Of a stretch of 32,065 nt of DNA, positions 24,230 through 32,024 are shown one piece after another. Location of the stretch: the NCBI GenBank assembly GCA_913043005.1, contig CAJWKU010000021.1, positions 1 to 32,065 of the forward strand, read 5' to 3'. The position numbers were made by a program, and so were the translations under genes. How positions within the stretch are numbered: the first letter of the stretch is position 1; each line of letters starts with the position of its first letter. Source of the DNA: an uncultured Cryomorphaceae bacterium. Its GTDB lineage: Bacteria; Bacteroidota; Bacteroidia; Flavobacteriales; Schleiferiaceae. The notes beneath the pieces are model-generated. The model did no database searches. It had not been told where the DNA came from and saw only the letters and a program-made list of their open reading frames with translations.

Positions 24230-25426
24230 ATGAAAACAATACAAGATTTAGAAGTTTCTCAAAAAAGAGTTTTAGTGCGATTTGATTTTAATGTCCCATT
24301 AAATGAAAATGGCGAGATAACAAATGATAAAAGAATAATTTCTGCCCTTCCAACAATTTTGTCCATTATTGACAACGGAGGAAGACTTGTTATCCTTTCG
24401 CACCTTGGTCGTCCATCAGGGAAAATAACGGAAGCTTTGTCTCTGTTGGTTGTTGCCAAGCGGCTTTCCGCAATATTGTCTAGACCCGTATCCTTTTCCG
24501 AAAAAACAATAGGAACAGAGGCCGTTGAAGCAACAAACATCCTAAAGAACGGAGAGGTGTTAATGATGGAAAACGTGAGGTTTGACAAAAGGGAAGAGGA
24601 TGGAGACGAAACATTTACTCACGAACTCGCAAAGTTGGGAGATATATATGTGAATGACGCTTTTGGTACGGCCCATCGGCCGCACGCATCTACAACTCGT
24701 TTAGCCAGTCTTTTTAAGGGCCGGTGTGCTTTTGGTCAAGTGATGTTTAAAGAAATAACGAACGTGAATCGGCTAATGGTTTCAAAAGAAAGGCCAATTG
24801 TTGCTATCGTGGGTGGATCTAAAGTTTCGAGTAAAATAGACGTGTTAGAAAGCCTTCTGGAGCGTGCGGATCATATTATTATTGGGGGAGGCATGGCCTT
24901 TACGTTTATTAAGGCCATGGGTGGCCAAATCGGAGATAGTATCTGTGAAAACGAAAGGACACAAACGGCTCTGAAAATATTAGATGAAGCAAAAGCAAAG
25001 GATGTTAAAATTTATTTACCAACAGATACGATTGCAGCAGATTCGTTTAGCGTTAACGCAAAAACACAAGTTTGTGATATATTTAAAATACCAACCGGTT
25101 GGCAAGGTCTAGATGCAGGGCCCAATACCATAATAGCTTTTTCAAAAATTGTAAACAAGGCTAAAACATTGTTGTGGAATGGTCCCCTGGGAGTCTTTGA
25201 GATGGAGCCATTTTCAAAAGGGACAAGAGCCATAGGAGACAGTATAGCAAAAGCAACAGCAGAAGGGCTATATAGCCTTATTGGAGGCGGAGACTCTGTT
25301 GCTGCTGCAGAGCAGTTTGGCTTATCTGACAAAGTAAGCTATGTGTCTACAGGAGGAGGGGCTATGCTTGAGTATCTAGAGGGTAAAACCCTTCCAGGGA
25401 TTCAGGCCATTATTGATAACAGCTAG
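24230..25426 (+). CDS. pgk: Phosphoglycerate kinase
   Basis: A 398-residue glycolytic enzyme transferring phosphate from 1,3-bisphosphoglycerate to ADP. Motifs in order: RVLVRFDFNVPL, ILSHLGRPSG, FGTAHRPHAST, VGGSKVSSKIDVLE, LLWNGPLGVFE, GGGDSVAA and STGGGAMLEYLEGK. I chose the ATG at 24230 (MKTIQDLEVSQKR), just downstream of a -7 element. The frame is open to 24170, but that part would precede the transcript and overlap holB. The 3' end overlaps the convergent cvpA stop by 4 bp. Length is standard. Confidence 0.97.
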   Translation: MKTIQDLEVSQKRVLVRFDFNVPLNENGEITNDKRIISALPTILSIIDNGGRLVILSHLGRPSGKITEALSLLVVAKRLSAILSRPVSFSEKTIGTEAVEATNILKNGEVLMMENVRFDKREEDGDETFTHELAKLGDIYVNDAFGTAHRPHASTTRLASLFKGRCAFGQVMFKEITNVNRLMVSKERPIVAIVGGSKVSSKIDVLESLLERADHIIIGGGMAFTFIKAMGGQIGDSICENERTQTALKILDEAKAKDVKIYLPTDTIAADSFSVNAKTQVCDIFKIPTGWQGLDAGPNTIIAFSKIVNKAKTLLWNGPLGVFEMEPFSKGTRAIGDSIAKATAEGLYSLIGGGDSVAAAEQFGLSDKVSYVSTGGGAMLEYLEGKTLPGIQAIIDNS

Positions 25427-25941
25427 ACACTTAATTCAAGGTTTATAGGGCTGTTTTTGTCGATGAGTTCACTTGAGTTGTTTAGAAAAAATTCTCCAAC
25501 AGATTTTAATAGATCAAAAAATACAGAATTCCCCAACCAAGGCGCTAATCCGAAAAAAGAAGCAAGCTGATTGTTGTAGACTACGATAATTATAGCTAAG
25601 AGAGCAGCCCCTTTAAGTAGTCCCGACACCCCCCCAAGTAGTCGGTTGAGCCAGTTAAGCCAGACAATTTTTAGAATTTTGGTTATTAAAGTCCCAAGCG
25701 CGGCCACAGTAAAATAAGAACCGAAAAACAGAATAAAACGGGCTGCGATAAGAGAATAACTTAATGAAAAATCTAAGGATTTGATGAGCCATAAATTAAC
25801 CGCTGGCCCATAAATAATTGCCATCCAGTAGCCCCCCAATATACCCAAAAGACCGGCCCACTCATTGACAAACCCACGCCACGCCCCTCGTGCGGAAAGC
25901 ACAAATAGAAAAGTTAAGCAACAGAAGTCTACAAGATTCAC
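25423..25941 (-). CDS. CvpA family inner-membrane protein
   Basis: A 172-residue membrane protein with about four hydrophobic helices. It shows the CvpA pattern: MNLVDFCCLTFLFVLSARGAWRGFVNEWAGLLG, with the conserved short loop Arg-Gly motif between helices 1 and 2, then NRLLGGVSGLLKGAALLAI later in the chain. In E. coli CvpA is needed for colicin V production and purF-operon-linked functions; in other bacteria it affects envelope homeostasis. The molecular role is unknown. It is convergent with pgk (4-bp overlap) and downstream of the lipoprotein pair on the same strand, separated by 57 bp without obvious signals. Confidence 0.85.
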   Translation of the reverse strand: MNLVDFCCLTFLFVLSARGAWRGFVNEWAGLLGILGGYWMAIIYGPAVNLWLIKSLDFSLSYSLIAARFILFFGSYFTVAALGTLITKILKIVWLNWLNRLLGGVSGLLKGAALLAIIIVVYNNQLASFFGLAPWLGNSVFFDLLKSVGEFFLNNSSELIDKNSPINLELSV

Positions 25942-25998
25942 AACATACTAAAGGTATGGTAGCTCAAACAATAAAATTAAAGAAAATGGGCAGCTAGT

Positions 25999-26385
25999 TT
26001 AGCAACCAGCAACACCAACTACATAAGGTAGAACCACGATTTTCATGTTAACTACGCTATCGGCTTCAAGCTTAATATAGCCACAACCAAAAACAGCAGG
26101 AGGGTTATTTCCTTTTTGCGCTGTAACTTGAAGGACAGCAGGCATGTTATACTCAAAAAGAGAAACCCCATCTATATCGGTCATAATACCATCAATTCCA
26201 GTTTGACCATTAAAGTCAGGAATGGAATTTACAACAGGGGCTGTTGCTTGAACCGTTGCGTTTTGAATCGGTATTCCATTTTCATCCACCACTTGAATCG
26301 TAAATTGGAAAACCGGAGAATCACTTTTTTCACAACTAGTGAAAGCTAAGGCAGAAATAAGTAGAGAAAAAAAGATTTTTTTCAT
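25999..26385 (-). CDS. Small lipoprotein, second of a related pair
   Basis: A 128-residue protein with a lipoprotein signal MKKIFFSLLISALAFTSC (lipobox AFTSC; lipid on Cys18). The mature part is a small beta-rich domain: FQFTIQVVDENGIPIQNATV, TGIDGIMTDIDGVS, then a C-terminal strand KIVVLPYVVGVAGC. The VxDxxGxPIxNAxV start resembles carboxypeptidase-regulatory/CnaB-like beta-sandwich modules of Bacteroidota surface proteins. It shares the order of motifs and the two late cysteines with the upstream gene, so the two probably arose by duplication. The ATG at 26385 overlaps the upstream stop as ATGA. Function unknown; no +2 Asp retention signal. Confidence 0.82.
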   Translation of the reverse strand: MKKIFFSLLISALAFTSCEKSDSPVFQFTIQVVDENGIPIQNATVQATAPVVNSIPDFNGQTGIDGIMTDIDGVSLFEYNMPAVLQVTAQKGNNPPAVFGCGYIKLEADSVVNMKIVVLPYVVGVAGC

Positions 26386-26783
26386 TGCGGACAACCATTA
26401 TTTACGTCACCATAGGGTTTAATGATAACAATTATTTCTGAAGTTTGACCCTGTTCTGCATGAACAAAATTACACCCTTTCCAGCCACCTTTTGATGCTT
26501 CAACATCTAGATAAGCTTCACCATAATCAAATCCTATTAATGTGTCAATCCAGCCATCTAATCCTGTTTTTCTCCAATATTGACCCGATGTTGCCGGGTC
26601 AGTAAAAACCGTTGATCCCCCAGGAGAAAAAACATGAACCCACGCATTTTGAACAGGAATAGAATCAGAGCTCATAACACGAACACGAACTAAAGATTCC
26701 GTACTTTCGGTCTCGCAAGAGCTAAATAAAGAAATAAGACCTAAAAACAGCAAGCTAAAAGTTAATGTTTTAATTAAATTCAT
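26382..26783 (-). CDS. Small lipoprotein, first of a related pair
   Basis: A 133-residue protein with a signal sequence MNLIKTLTFSLLFLGLISLF and lipobox FSSC (Cys23). The mature domain begins LVRVRVMSSDSIPVQNAWVHVF and ends EIIVIIKPYGDVNNGCPQ, with a GLDGWIDT motif in the middle. This parallels the neighbour's IPIQNATV, GIDGIMTD and VVLPY...GC elements. Two cysteines (KGCNF and NNGC) may form a disulfide in the periplasm or at the surface. A perfect TAnnTTTG lies 35 nt upstream of the ATG. The gene is divergent from pheS and translationally coupled to its paralogue. Function unknown. Confidence 0.82.
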   Translation of the reverse strand: MNLIKTLTFSLLFLGLISLFSSCETESTESLVRVRVMSSDSIPVQNAWVHVFSPGGSTVFTDPATSGQYWRKTGLDGWIDTLIGFDYGEAYLDVEASKGGWKGCNFVHAEQGQTSEIIVIIKPYGDVNNGCPQ

Positions 26784-26818
26784 TAGAATTATTTGATATT
26801 ATGGTACTTAAAACGAAG

Positions 26819-26826
26819 CAAATATA
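26819..26826 (-). promoter_or_regulatory. -7 element TATATTTG for the lipoprotein pair
   Basis: A perfect TAnnTTTG on the minus strand, 35 nt before the ATG at 26783, in the 58-bp region divergent from pheS. Confidence 0.45.
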
Positions 26827-26841
26827 ATAGATTTCCTCCCC

Positions 26842-27855
26842 ATGCTTGAAATTATAGAAGAACACCTCAAGGCAATTAGCCTTGTAAAGATCAAAACTAA
26901 AGAAGAATCGGAAAGTTTCCGAATCAGTTATTTGGGAAAAAAAGGGATTCTTCAGGCCTTGTTTTCAGAGTTTAAGACTGTCAAACCAGAAGATAAAAAA
27001 GCCACGGGAGCTGCGTTAAACACTTTGAAAAAGGCAGCAGAAAACGCCTTGTTGATCGACATATCGGATACAAAAATTAATAAAAACCACAACCAAGAGG
27101 ACTACACTAGGCCGGGATACTCCAATCTTCCAGGAGCTCAGCACCCAATATCTTTGGTTAGAAATGAAATTGTAAAGATTTTCGAACGAATGGGTTTTGT
27201 TACAACTGAGGGTCCTGAAATAGAAGATGATTGGCACAATTTTTCAGCATTAAACTTTCCCCTGGAGCACCCCGCTAGAGATATGCAGGATACGTTTTTT
27301 CTATCAAAAGATCCCGACTGGGCATTGCGCACCCACACATCGAGCGTGCAAGTAAGAACAATGGAAGAGCAGACCCCCCCCATTAGAATAATTGCGCCAG
27401 GAAGGGTATTTCGTAATGAAGCAATATCATCAAGGTCTCACTGTGTTTTTCATCAGGTTGAAGGCTTATACATTGATAAAGGGGTTTCTTTTGCGGACTT
27501 AAAGCAAACTCTTTTAGCGTTTTCTAAGTCTTTTTTTGGAGAAAAAACAGAGATTAGGCTTAGGCCAAGTTATTTTCCATTTACTGAACCTAGTGCGGAA
27601 ATGGATATTTGGTGGGGTTTAGAAAACGAGGTTGACCATAGAATGACAAAAGGAACAGGTTGGCTAGAAATAATGGGATGTGGCATGGTTGATCCTGCCG
27701 TTCTAGAATCCTGCGGCATAGACTCTAAAGAATTCACGGGATTTGCTTTTGGAATGGGAATAGAGAGAATTGCGATGCAACGATTTCAAATACCTGATAT
27801 TCGTGCTTTTTATGAAAATGACCTTCGGTTTTTAGCAAACTTCAAGGGAGCTTAA
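26842..27855 (+). CDS. pheS: Phenylalanyl-tRNA synthetase alpha subunit
   Basis: A 337-residue catalytic alpha subunit of the alpha2-beta2 enzyme. An N-terminal coiled coil (about 1-80) contacts the tRNA. The class II core follows with NLPGAQHPISLVRNEIVKIFERMGF, the motif 2 region RTHTSSVQVRTM and APGRVFRNEAISS, HQVEGLYIDKG, RPSYFPFTEPSAEMD, and motif 3 GFAFGMGIERIAMQRF. The beta subunit (pheT) is not adjacent: the next gene is convergent pyk, so pheS is separated from pheT here. Length is slightly longer than the E. coli enzyme (327). Confidence 0.96.
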   Translation: MLEIIEEHLKAISLVKIKTKEESESFRISYLGKKGILQALFSEFKTVKPEDKKATGAALNTLKKAAENALLIDISDTKINKNHNQEDYTRPGYSNLPGAQHPISLVRNEIVKIFERMGFVTTEGPEIEDDWHNFSALNFPLEHPARDMQDTFFLSKDPDWALRTHTSSVQVRTMEEQTPPIRIIAPGRVFRNEAISSRSHCVFHQVEGLYIDKGVSFADLKQTLLAFSKSFFGEKTEIRLRPSYFPFTEPSAEMDIWWGLENEVDHRMTKGTGWLEIMGCGMVDPAVLESCGIDSKEFTGFAFGMGIERIAMQRFQIPDIRAFYENDLRFLANFKGA

Positions 27856-27867
27856 AAAAATTGTAAC

Positions 27868-29286
27868 CTAGGCGCCAATTTGTTTTATCCTCATGGTGTT
27901 TGTCATTCCGCGCTTTTTGATCGGCATGCTCGCAAGCTGAATGATTGTGTCTCCGTCTTCGATTAAAGAGAGCGATTTCAGCATTTTAGAAATTTCTACA
28001 AATGTTTGATCGGTCGACTCCATACTGTTATAGTAAAAACCAGTAACACCCCAAAAAAGACAAAGTTTGTTTAAAATAGAACGGTTAGAAGTGAAAACAT
28101 AAACATTAGATTTAGGTCGAAACGAAGAAATTAGTTTTGCAGAATAGCCACTAAATGTAAGCGCGCAGATAGAACGAGCTTCAACGAGATTAGCGGTTTT
28201 AGCCGCCTGATAGCAAAGAGCATTGGAGACAAACCTCTTGTCCTCTGGCTGAGGTTTACGGCCCTTGATTCTAGTAACACTAGACAATTCGGAGGCCTTA
28301 ACTATTTTACTCATAGCCTCTACTACCTCAACAGGATATTGCCCAACCGATGTTTCTGCAGAAAGCATAACTGCGTCTGCGCCATCTATTACAGCGCAGG
28401 AAACGTCGTTAACTTCAGCCCTGCTCGGCGTTAAGCTGTTAATCATGCTTTCCATCATCTGTGTTGCTACAATTACAGGTTTTGCACGGGAGATAGCTTT
28501 TGAGATGATCATTTTTTGAATCAAGGGAACAGACTCCATAGGAACCTCAACACCTAAGTCTCCTCTAGCAACCATAACGGCGTCAGTTTCATCAAGAATC
28601 GCATCAATATCTGAAACAGCTTCAGGCTTTTCGATTTTTGCAACAATCCCAGCACCAGATTTTTTTTCATTTATTATCTTTCTTAGGTTTTTTATGTCCT
28701 GCTTACCCCTTACAAAGCTCAATCCCACCCAATCTACCCCAGCGTCAAGTGCTATATTTAAGTCATAGATATCTTTATCTGTTAGGCATGGGAGAGAAAC
28801 ACGAGTATTGGGAAGGTTAACACCTTTGTTGGACTTTAGTGGTCCTCCTTGTATAGTTTCAGCAATAACTTCGTTTTTAGAATTGGTAGAAACAACACGC
28901 ATAAGCAGTTTACCGTCGTCTAACAATATCATTTCTCCCACCTTTACATCTTTTGGAAAAGAATCATAAGTCATAAAAACTTTTTCTTTTGTCCCGCTAC
29001 AGGGTTTATTAGTAAAAGTCATCAAGTCTCCAGGGTCCAGAAAAGCCCCCTCTTCAACAGTTCCGATTCTCAATTTTGGGCCCTGAAGATCTGCCAGAAT
29101 CGCAGCATGGCGTTTTGTTTTTTTTAGGATCGCTTGAATTTTTAAAATGGTTTTACGATTTTCTTCAGCGCTTCCATGAGAAAAATTAACTCTAAAGACA
29201 TTAACACCTTGATAAAGCATTTTTTCCAAAACCCGACTCTTTATAGAGGATGGTCCCAAAGTAGCTACTATTTTTGTGCGTTTCAT
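27868..29286 (-). CDS. pyk: Pyruvate kinase
   Basis: A 472-residue glycolytic enzyme making ATP and pyruvate from phosphoenolpyruvate. Motifs: the N-terminus RTKIVATLGPSS, FRVNFSHGS, the catalytic signature IVAKIEKPEAVSDID, VMVARGDLGVEVPMESVP, and KPVIVATQMMESMI. The C-terminal regulatory domain (about 340-472) contains CALTFSGYSAKLISSFRPKS. It is the last gene of the acpP-fabF-rnc-unknown-pyk series, 5 bp after its neighbour, so a link between glycolysis and fatty-acid synthesis genes is transcriptional. Confidence 0.96.
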   Translation of the reverse strand: MKRTKIVATLGPSSIKSRVLEKMLYQGVNVFRVNFSHGSAEENRKTILKIQAILKKTKRHAAILADLQGPKLRIGTVEEGAFLDPGDLMTFTNKPCSGTKEKVFMTYDSFPKDVKVGEMILLDDGKLLMRVVSTNSKNEVIAETIQGGPLKSNKGVNLPNTRVSLPCLTDKDIYDLNIALDAGVDWVGLSFVRGKQDIKNLRKIINEKKSGAGIVAKIEKPEAVSDIDAILDETDAVMVARGDLGVEVPMESVPLIQKMIISKAISRAKPVIVATQMMESMINSLTPSRAEVNDVSCAVIDGADAVMLSAETSVGQYPVEVVEAMSKIVKASELSSVTRIKGRKPQPEDKRFVSNALCYQAAKTANLVEARSICALTFSGYSAKLISSFRPKSNVYVFTSNRSILNKLCLFWGVTGFYYNSMESTDQTFVEISKMLKSLSLIEDGDTIIQLASMPIKKRGMTNTMRIKQIGA

Positions 29287-29291
29287 ATTTA

Positions 29292-29786
29292 TTACTTTAT
29301 CGGTTCAAAAAGGAGGTTTTCACGACCTCGTATACTCAACCAAGGGATCTGTTTATGATTAACTACAGATGGTGACATCAAAAGTTTATTCTGTAAAATT
29401 ACCATTTCATTTTGAGATAGCTCCGGATCAATTGTAATAAGGGCGCTTATATTTTTTGGTTTTATAATAAAATTTAACAGTGGGGCATCTTCTGTCTCTT
29501 TTGAAAAAAGGCCAGTTCCTTTATTATTAGATTTTGAAACCCATTCCGAATCTTCAGGATAATTCCAGAAAAGGTTAACATCAGAACCGGAGTAACTACC
29601 TCGGAACAATGCGTGACGAGCTATGATTTTAGAATTACGACAGAAGGCGTCCGCAGATCTAGAAAGGGCAAAACCTAGGTTGACGTTTAGCTCATAAACA
29701 AGCTGGATATCCTTTGCAGAGCTTGTAATCCCTATGACAAAAGGGGAATAGCACTCACTTAGAGCGTCTAGAACTAGGCGCCCCAA
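29292..29786 (-). CDS. Small protein between rnc and pyk, probably a divergent IPExxxVDY-family member
   Basis: A 164-residue soluble protein. In Bacteroidota an IPExxxVDY-family protein commonly sits between rnc and pyk. The N-terminal part fits that family's pattern (FVIGITSSAKDIQLVYELNVNLGFALSRS), but the name-giving C-terminal motif is absent; only IKPKNISALITIDPE is seen there. Function is unknown for the family. The start appears to be TTG at 29786 (TTG GGG CGC CTA), overlapping the rnc 3' end by 32 bp; no in-frame ATG or GTG precedes the conserved segment. Translation is presumably coupled to rnc. Family assignment rests on synteny and partial pattern. Confidence 0.7.
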   Translation of the reverse strand: MGRLVLDALSECYSPFVIGITSSAKDIQLVYELNVNLGFALSRSADAFCRNSKIIARHALFRGSYSGSDVNLFWNYPEDSEWVSKSNNKGTGLFSKETEDAPLLNFIIKPKNISALITIDPELSQNEMVILQNKLLMSPSVVNHKQIPWLSIRGRENLLFEPIK

Positions 29787-30516
29787 TTTGATTTATTTTA
29801 AGTTTTTTACAAGCAAACTTAGCAGCAGCTTCTTCTGCCATTTTTTTGGACTGACCGTGGCCGGTAGCTAAGGGTTCATCATCTACACTAATCGTTATGG
29901 AAAAACGTCTGTGATGTTCAGCGCCATTTTCATCCACAACCTCGAAATTGAAAACCTTCTTTTTTCTTTGAAACCACTCGATTAGTAAGCTTTTATATGA
30001 GACAATTTCACGCTCAACCTGGCTAAAATTTATATGGGAATCTAAAATATTTTGATAAACAAATTTTTTGGTTCTACCCCATCCTTTATCAACATAAATT
30101 GCCCCAACCAGAGCTTCCAGAGCACTTCCAGGAACAGAAGTTGTTCCAGAACGACGACCTCTTTGATTTGAGCTTATCCAGCGAGGGATTCCCATTTTTA
30201 TTGCGACTTTATTGAGAGCTTTACGAGACACCACCTTGCTACGCATGCTTGTCAAGTAGCCTTCATTTCCTTTTGGGTATCGTTCATAAAGGTATTGCGC
30301 CATTAAGGAGCCCAAAACCGCATCGCCGAGATACTCAAGGCGTTCGTAATGCATATTTGTTTCTTTTTGGGTTTGATTTTCAACTTTTTTCCTGAAAGCA
30401 GACAAATACAAAAGAGGGCTTGACGGCCGGACACCAGTCATTTTTTTGACAGCAACCAAAAAGGGCCGATGTCTTTTGGGATGGGGTTTGATAAAATTTA
30501 ATAACGCAGGGAACAT
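29755..30516 (-). CDS. rnc: Ribonuclease III
   Basis: A 253-residue dsRNA endonuclease for rRNA and mRNA processing. The catalytic domain carries the signature ERLEYLGDAVLGSLMAQYLY (acidic E61/D65) and ALEALVGAIYVDKG (E134). At the position of the second catalytic aspartate of well-studied enzymes there is Ser131 (PGSALEAL); I recall Asn at this place in other Bacteroidota. The C-terminal dsRNA-binding domain runs from SYKSLLIEWFQRKKK to GQSKKMAEEAAAKFACKKL. I chose the ATG at 30516 (MFPALLNFIKPHPKRH), 8 bp after fabF. The frame is open to 30552 inside fabF. Confidence 0.93.
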   Translation of the reverse strand: MFPALLNFIKPHPKRHRPFLVAVKKMTGVRPSSPLLYLSAFRKKVENQTQKETNMHYERLEYLGDAVLGSLMAQYLYERYPKGNEGYLTSMRSKVVSRKALNKVAIKMGIPRWISSNQRGRRSGTTSVPGSALEALVGAIYVDKGWGRTKKFVYQNILDSHINFSQVEREIVSYKSLLIEWFQRKKKVFNFEVVDENGAEHHRRFSITISVDDEPLATGHGQSKKMAEEAAAKFACKKLKINQIGAPSSRRSK

Positions 30517-30524
30517 TGTCGAGT

Positions 30525-31775
30525 TTATGTTGCTTTTTTGAAAACAACACAAGCATTATGGCCTCCAAAGCCAAATGTGTTTGAAATTGCAGCCCTTACG
30601 GGGCGTTTTTGAGATTTATTAAAAGTGAAATTTAACTTTGAGTCTAAATCAGGGTCATCTTTAAAGTGGTTAATTGTAGGAGGTATAATATCATTGTGGA
30701 CAGATAGACATGCAACTAAGGCCTCAAGGGCTCCTGCCGCCCCCAGCAAGTGTCCAGTCATCGACTTGGTGCTGCTTATGTTTAAAGAATAGGCGTGTTC
30801 TTTAAAAACATTAAGAACCGCCTTAGTTTCAGCAATATCTCCTAAAGGCGTTGATGTTCCATGAACATTGATATAATCTATATCTGAGGGAGACATTTCA
30901 GCGTCTTTAAGGGCGTTAAGCATCACATTCATCGCCCCAAGGCCCTCAGGGTGAGGAGCAGTTATGTGGTGAGCATCTGCAGATGTTCCTCCTCCCGCAA
31001 GCTCTCCATAAATTCGTGCTCCTCGACTGACAGCGTGTTCGTACTCTTCTAGCACAAGAGAAGCAGAACCTTCACCTAAAACAAACCCTTCACGATCTAA
31101 GTCAAAAGGTCGAGATGCAGTTTTGGGGTCGTCGTTGCGCGTCGAAAGAGCTTGCATAGCATTAAATCCACCGATCCCCCCTGGGACTACTGCAGCTTCA
31201 GACCCACCGGAGATAATAGCGTCAGCTTTACCAAGACGAATCATCATATGGGCGTCGATCAAAGCATTTGTTGACGATGCGCAAGCCGAAACTGTAGTGT
31301 AGTTAGGTCCCCGAAAATTATATTTCATTGATATATGGCCGCCACAGATGTCCGAAATCATTTTAGGAATGAAAAATGGATTGAATCGAGGGCTCCCGTC
31401 TCCGGCGGAAAAATTTCTTGCCTCCTCAAAAAAAGTTTCAATTCCACCAATTCCAGAGCCCCAAATAACCCCTATTCTATCGTTATTGAAATTGGAATCT
31501 AAAATTTTGGAATCTTGAATTGCTTCATCTGCTGAAATGACTCCTAGATGGGAATAGCGATCCATTCGACGCATTTCTTTTCGATCTATATAATCTTCAA
31601 CAGTTAAGTTTTTAACCTCGCAAGCAAACTTGGTTTTAAACAAGCTTGCGTCAAAACGCGTAATGGGCGCCGCGCCGCTTACACCATTAATTAAGGATTT
31701 CCAAAATTCTGGTGCGGTGTTACCAATAGGAGTTAGGGCACCTATTCCAGTTACAACTACGCGCTTTAGTTCCAT
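30525..31775 (-). CDS. fabF: Beta-ketoacyl-ACP synthase II
   Basis: A 416-residue elongating condensing enzyme of type II fatty-acid synthesis, joining malonyl-ACP to acyl-ACP. The catalytic triad is visible: C165 (VSACASSTNALIDA), H305 (NVHGTSTPLGD) and H342 (KSMTGHLLGAAGALEA), plus the structural K337. The N-terminus MELKRVVVTGIGALTPIGN and C-terminus NTFGFGGHNACVVF are standard. Its gene follows acpP by 12 bp, the usual arrangement for delivering its carrier substrate, and precedes rnc by 8 bp. Confidence 0.97.
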   Translation of the reverse strand: MELKRVVVTGIGALTPIGNTAPEFWKSLINGVSGAAPITRFDASLFKTKFACEVKNLTVEDYIDRKEMRRMDRYSHLGVISADEAIQDSKILDSNFNNDRIGVIWGSGIGGIETFFEEARNFSAGDGSPRFNPFFIPKMISDICGGHISMKYNFRGPNYTTVSACASSTNALIDAHMMIRLGKADAIISGGSEAAVVPGGIGGFNAMQALSTRNDDPKTASRPFDLDREGFVLGEGSASLVLEEYEHAVSRGARIYGELAGGGTSADAHHITAPHPEGLGAMNVMLNALKDAEMSPSDIDYINVHGTSTPLGDIAETKAVLNVFKEHAYSLNISSTKSMTGHLLGAAGALEALVACLSVHNDIIPPTINHFKDDPDLDSKLNFTFNKSQKRPVRAAISNTFGFGGHNACVVFKKAT

Positions 31776-31787
31776 TGAACCAATATA

Positions 31788-32024
31788 CTAAGCTTTGGAG
31801 GATTCTATGTATTTCACAGCTTGATCAACCGTCGCAATATTTTCAGCTTGATCATCAGGTATTTGAATATCAAACTCTTTCTCAAACTCCATGATTAACT
31901 CTACCGTGTCCAGAGAATCTGCCCCAAGATCATTTGTAAATGAAGCCTCAGAAGTAACTTCTGATTCAGAAACACCGAGCTTGTCGACGATTATTGCTTT
32001 AACGCGAGACGCTATATCTGACAT
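31788..32024 (-). CDS. acpP: Acyl carrier protein
   Basis: A 78-residue acidic four-helix carrier. The 4'-phosphopantetheine attachment site is S37 in [19 protein letters not shown]. It carries growing acyl chains for FabF and other synthases. It is the first gene of the leftward series acpP-fabF-rnc-unknown-pyk. Its promoter must lie in the last 41 bases or beyond: on the minus strand the edge reads TTTCTTTG, close to a -7 element (one mismatch in TAnnTTTG), but the upstream part is cut off. Confidence 0.96.
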   Translation of the reverse strand: MSDIASRVKAIIVDKLGVSESEVTSEASFTNDLGADSLDTVELIMEFEKEFDIQIPDDQAENIATVDQAVKYIESSKA

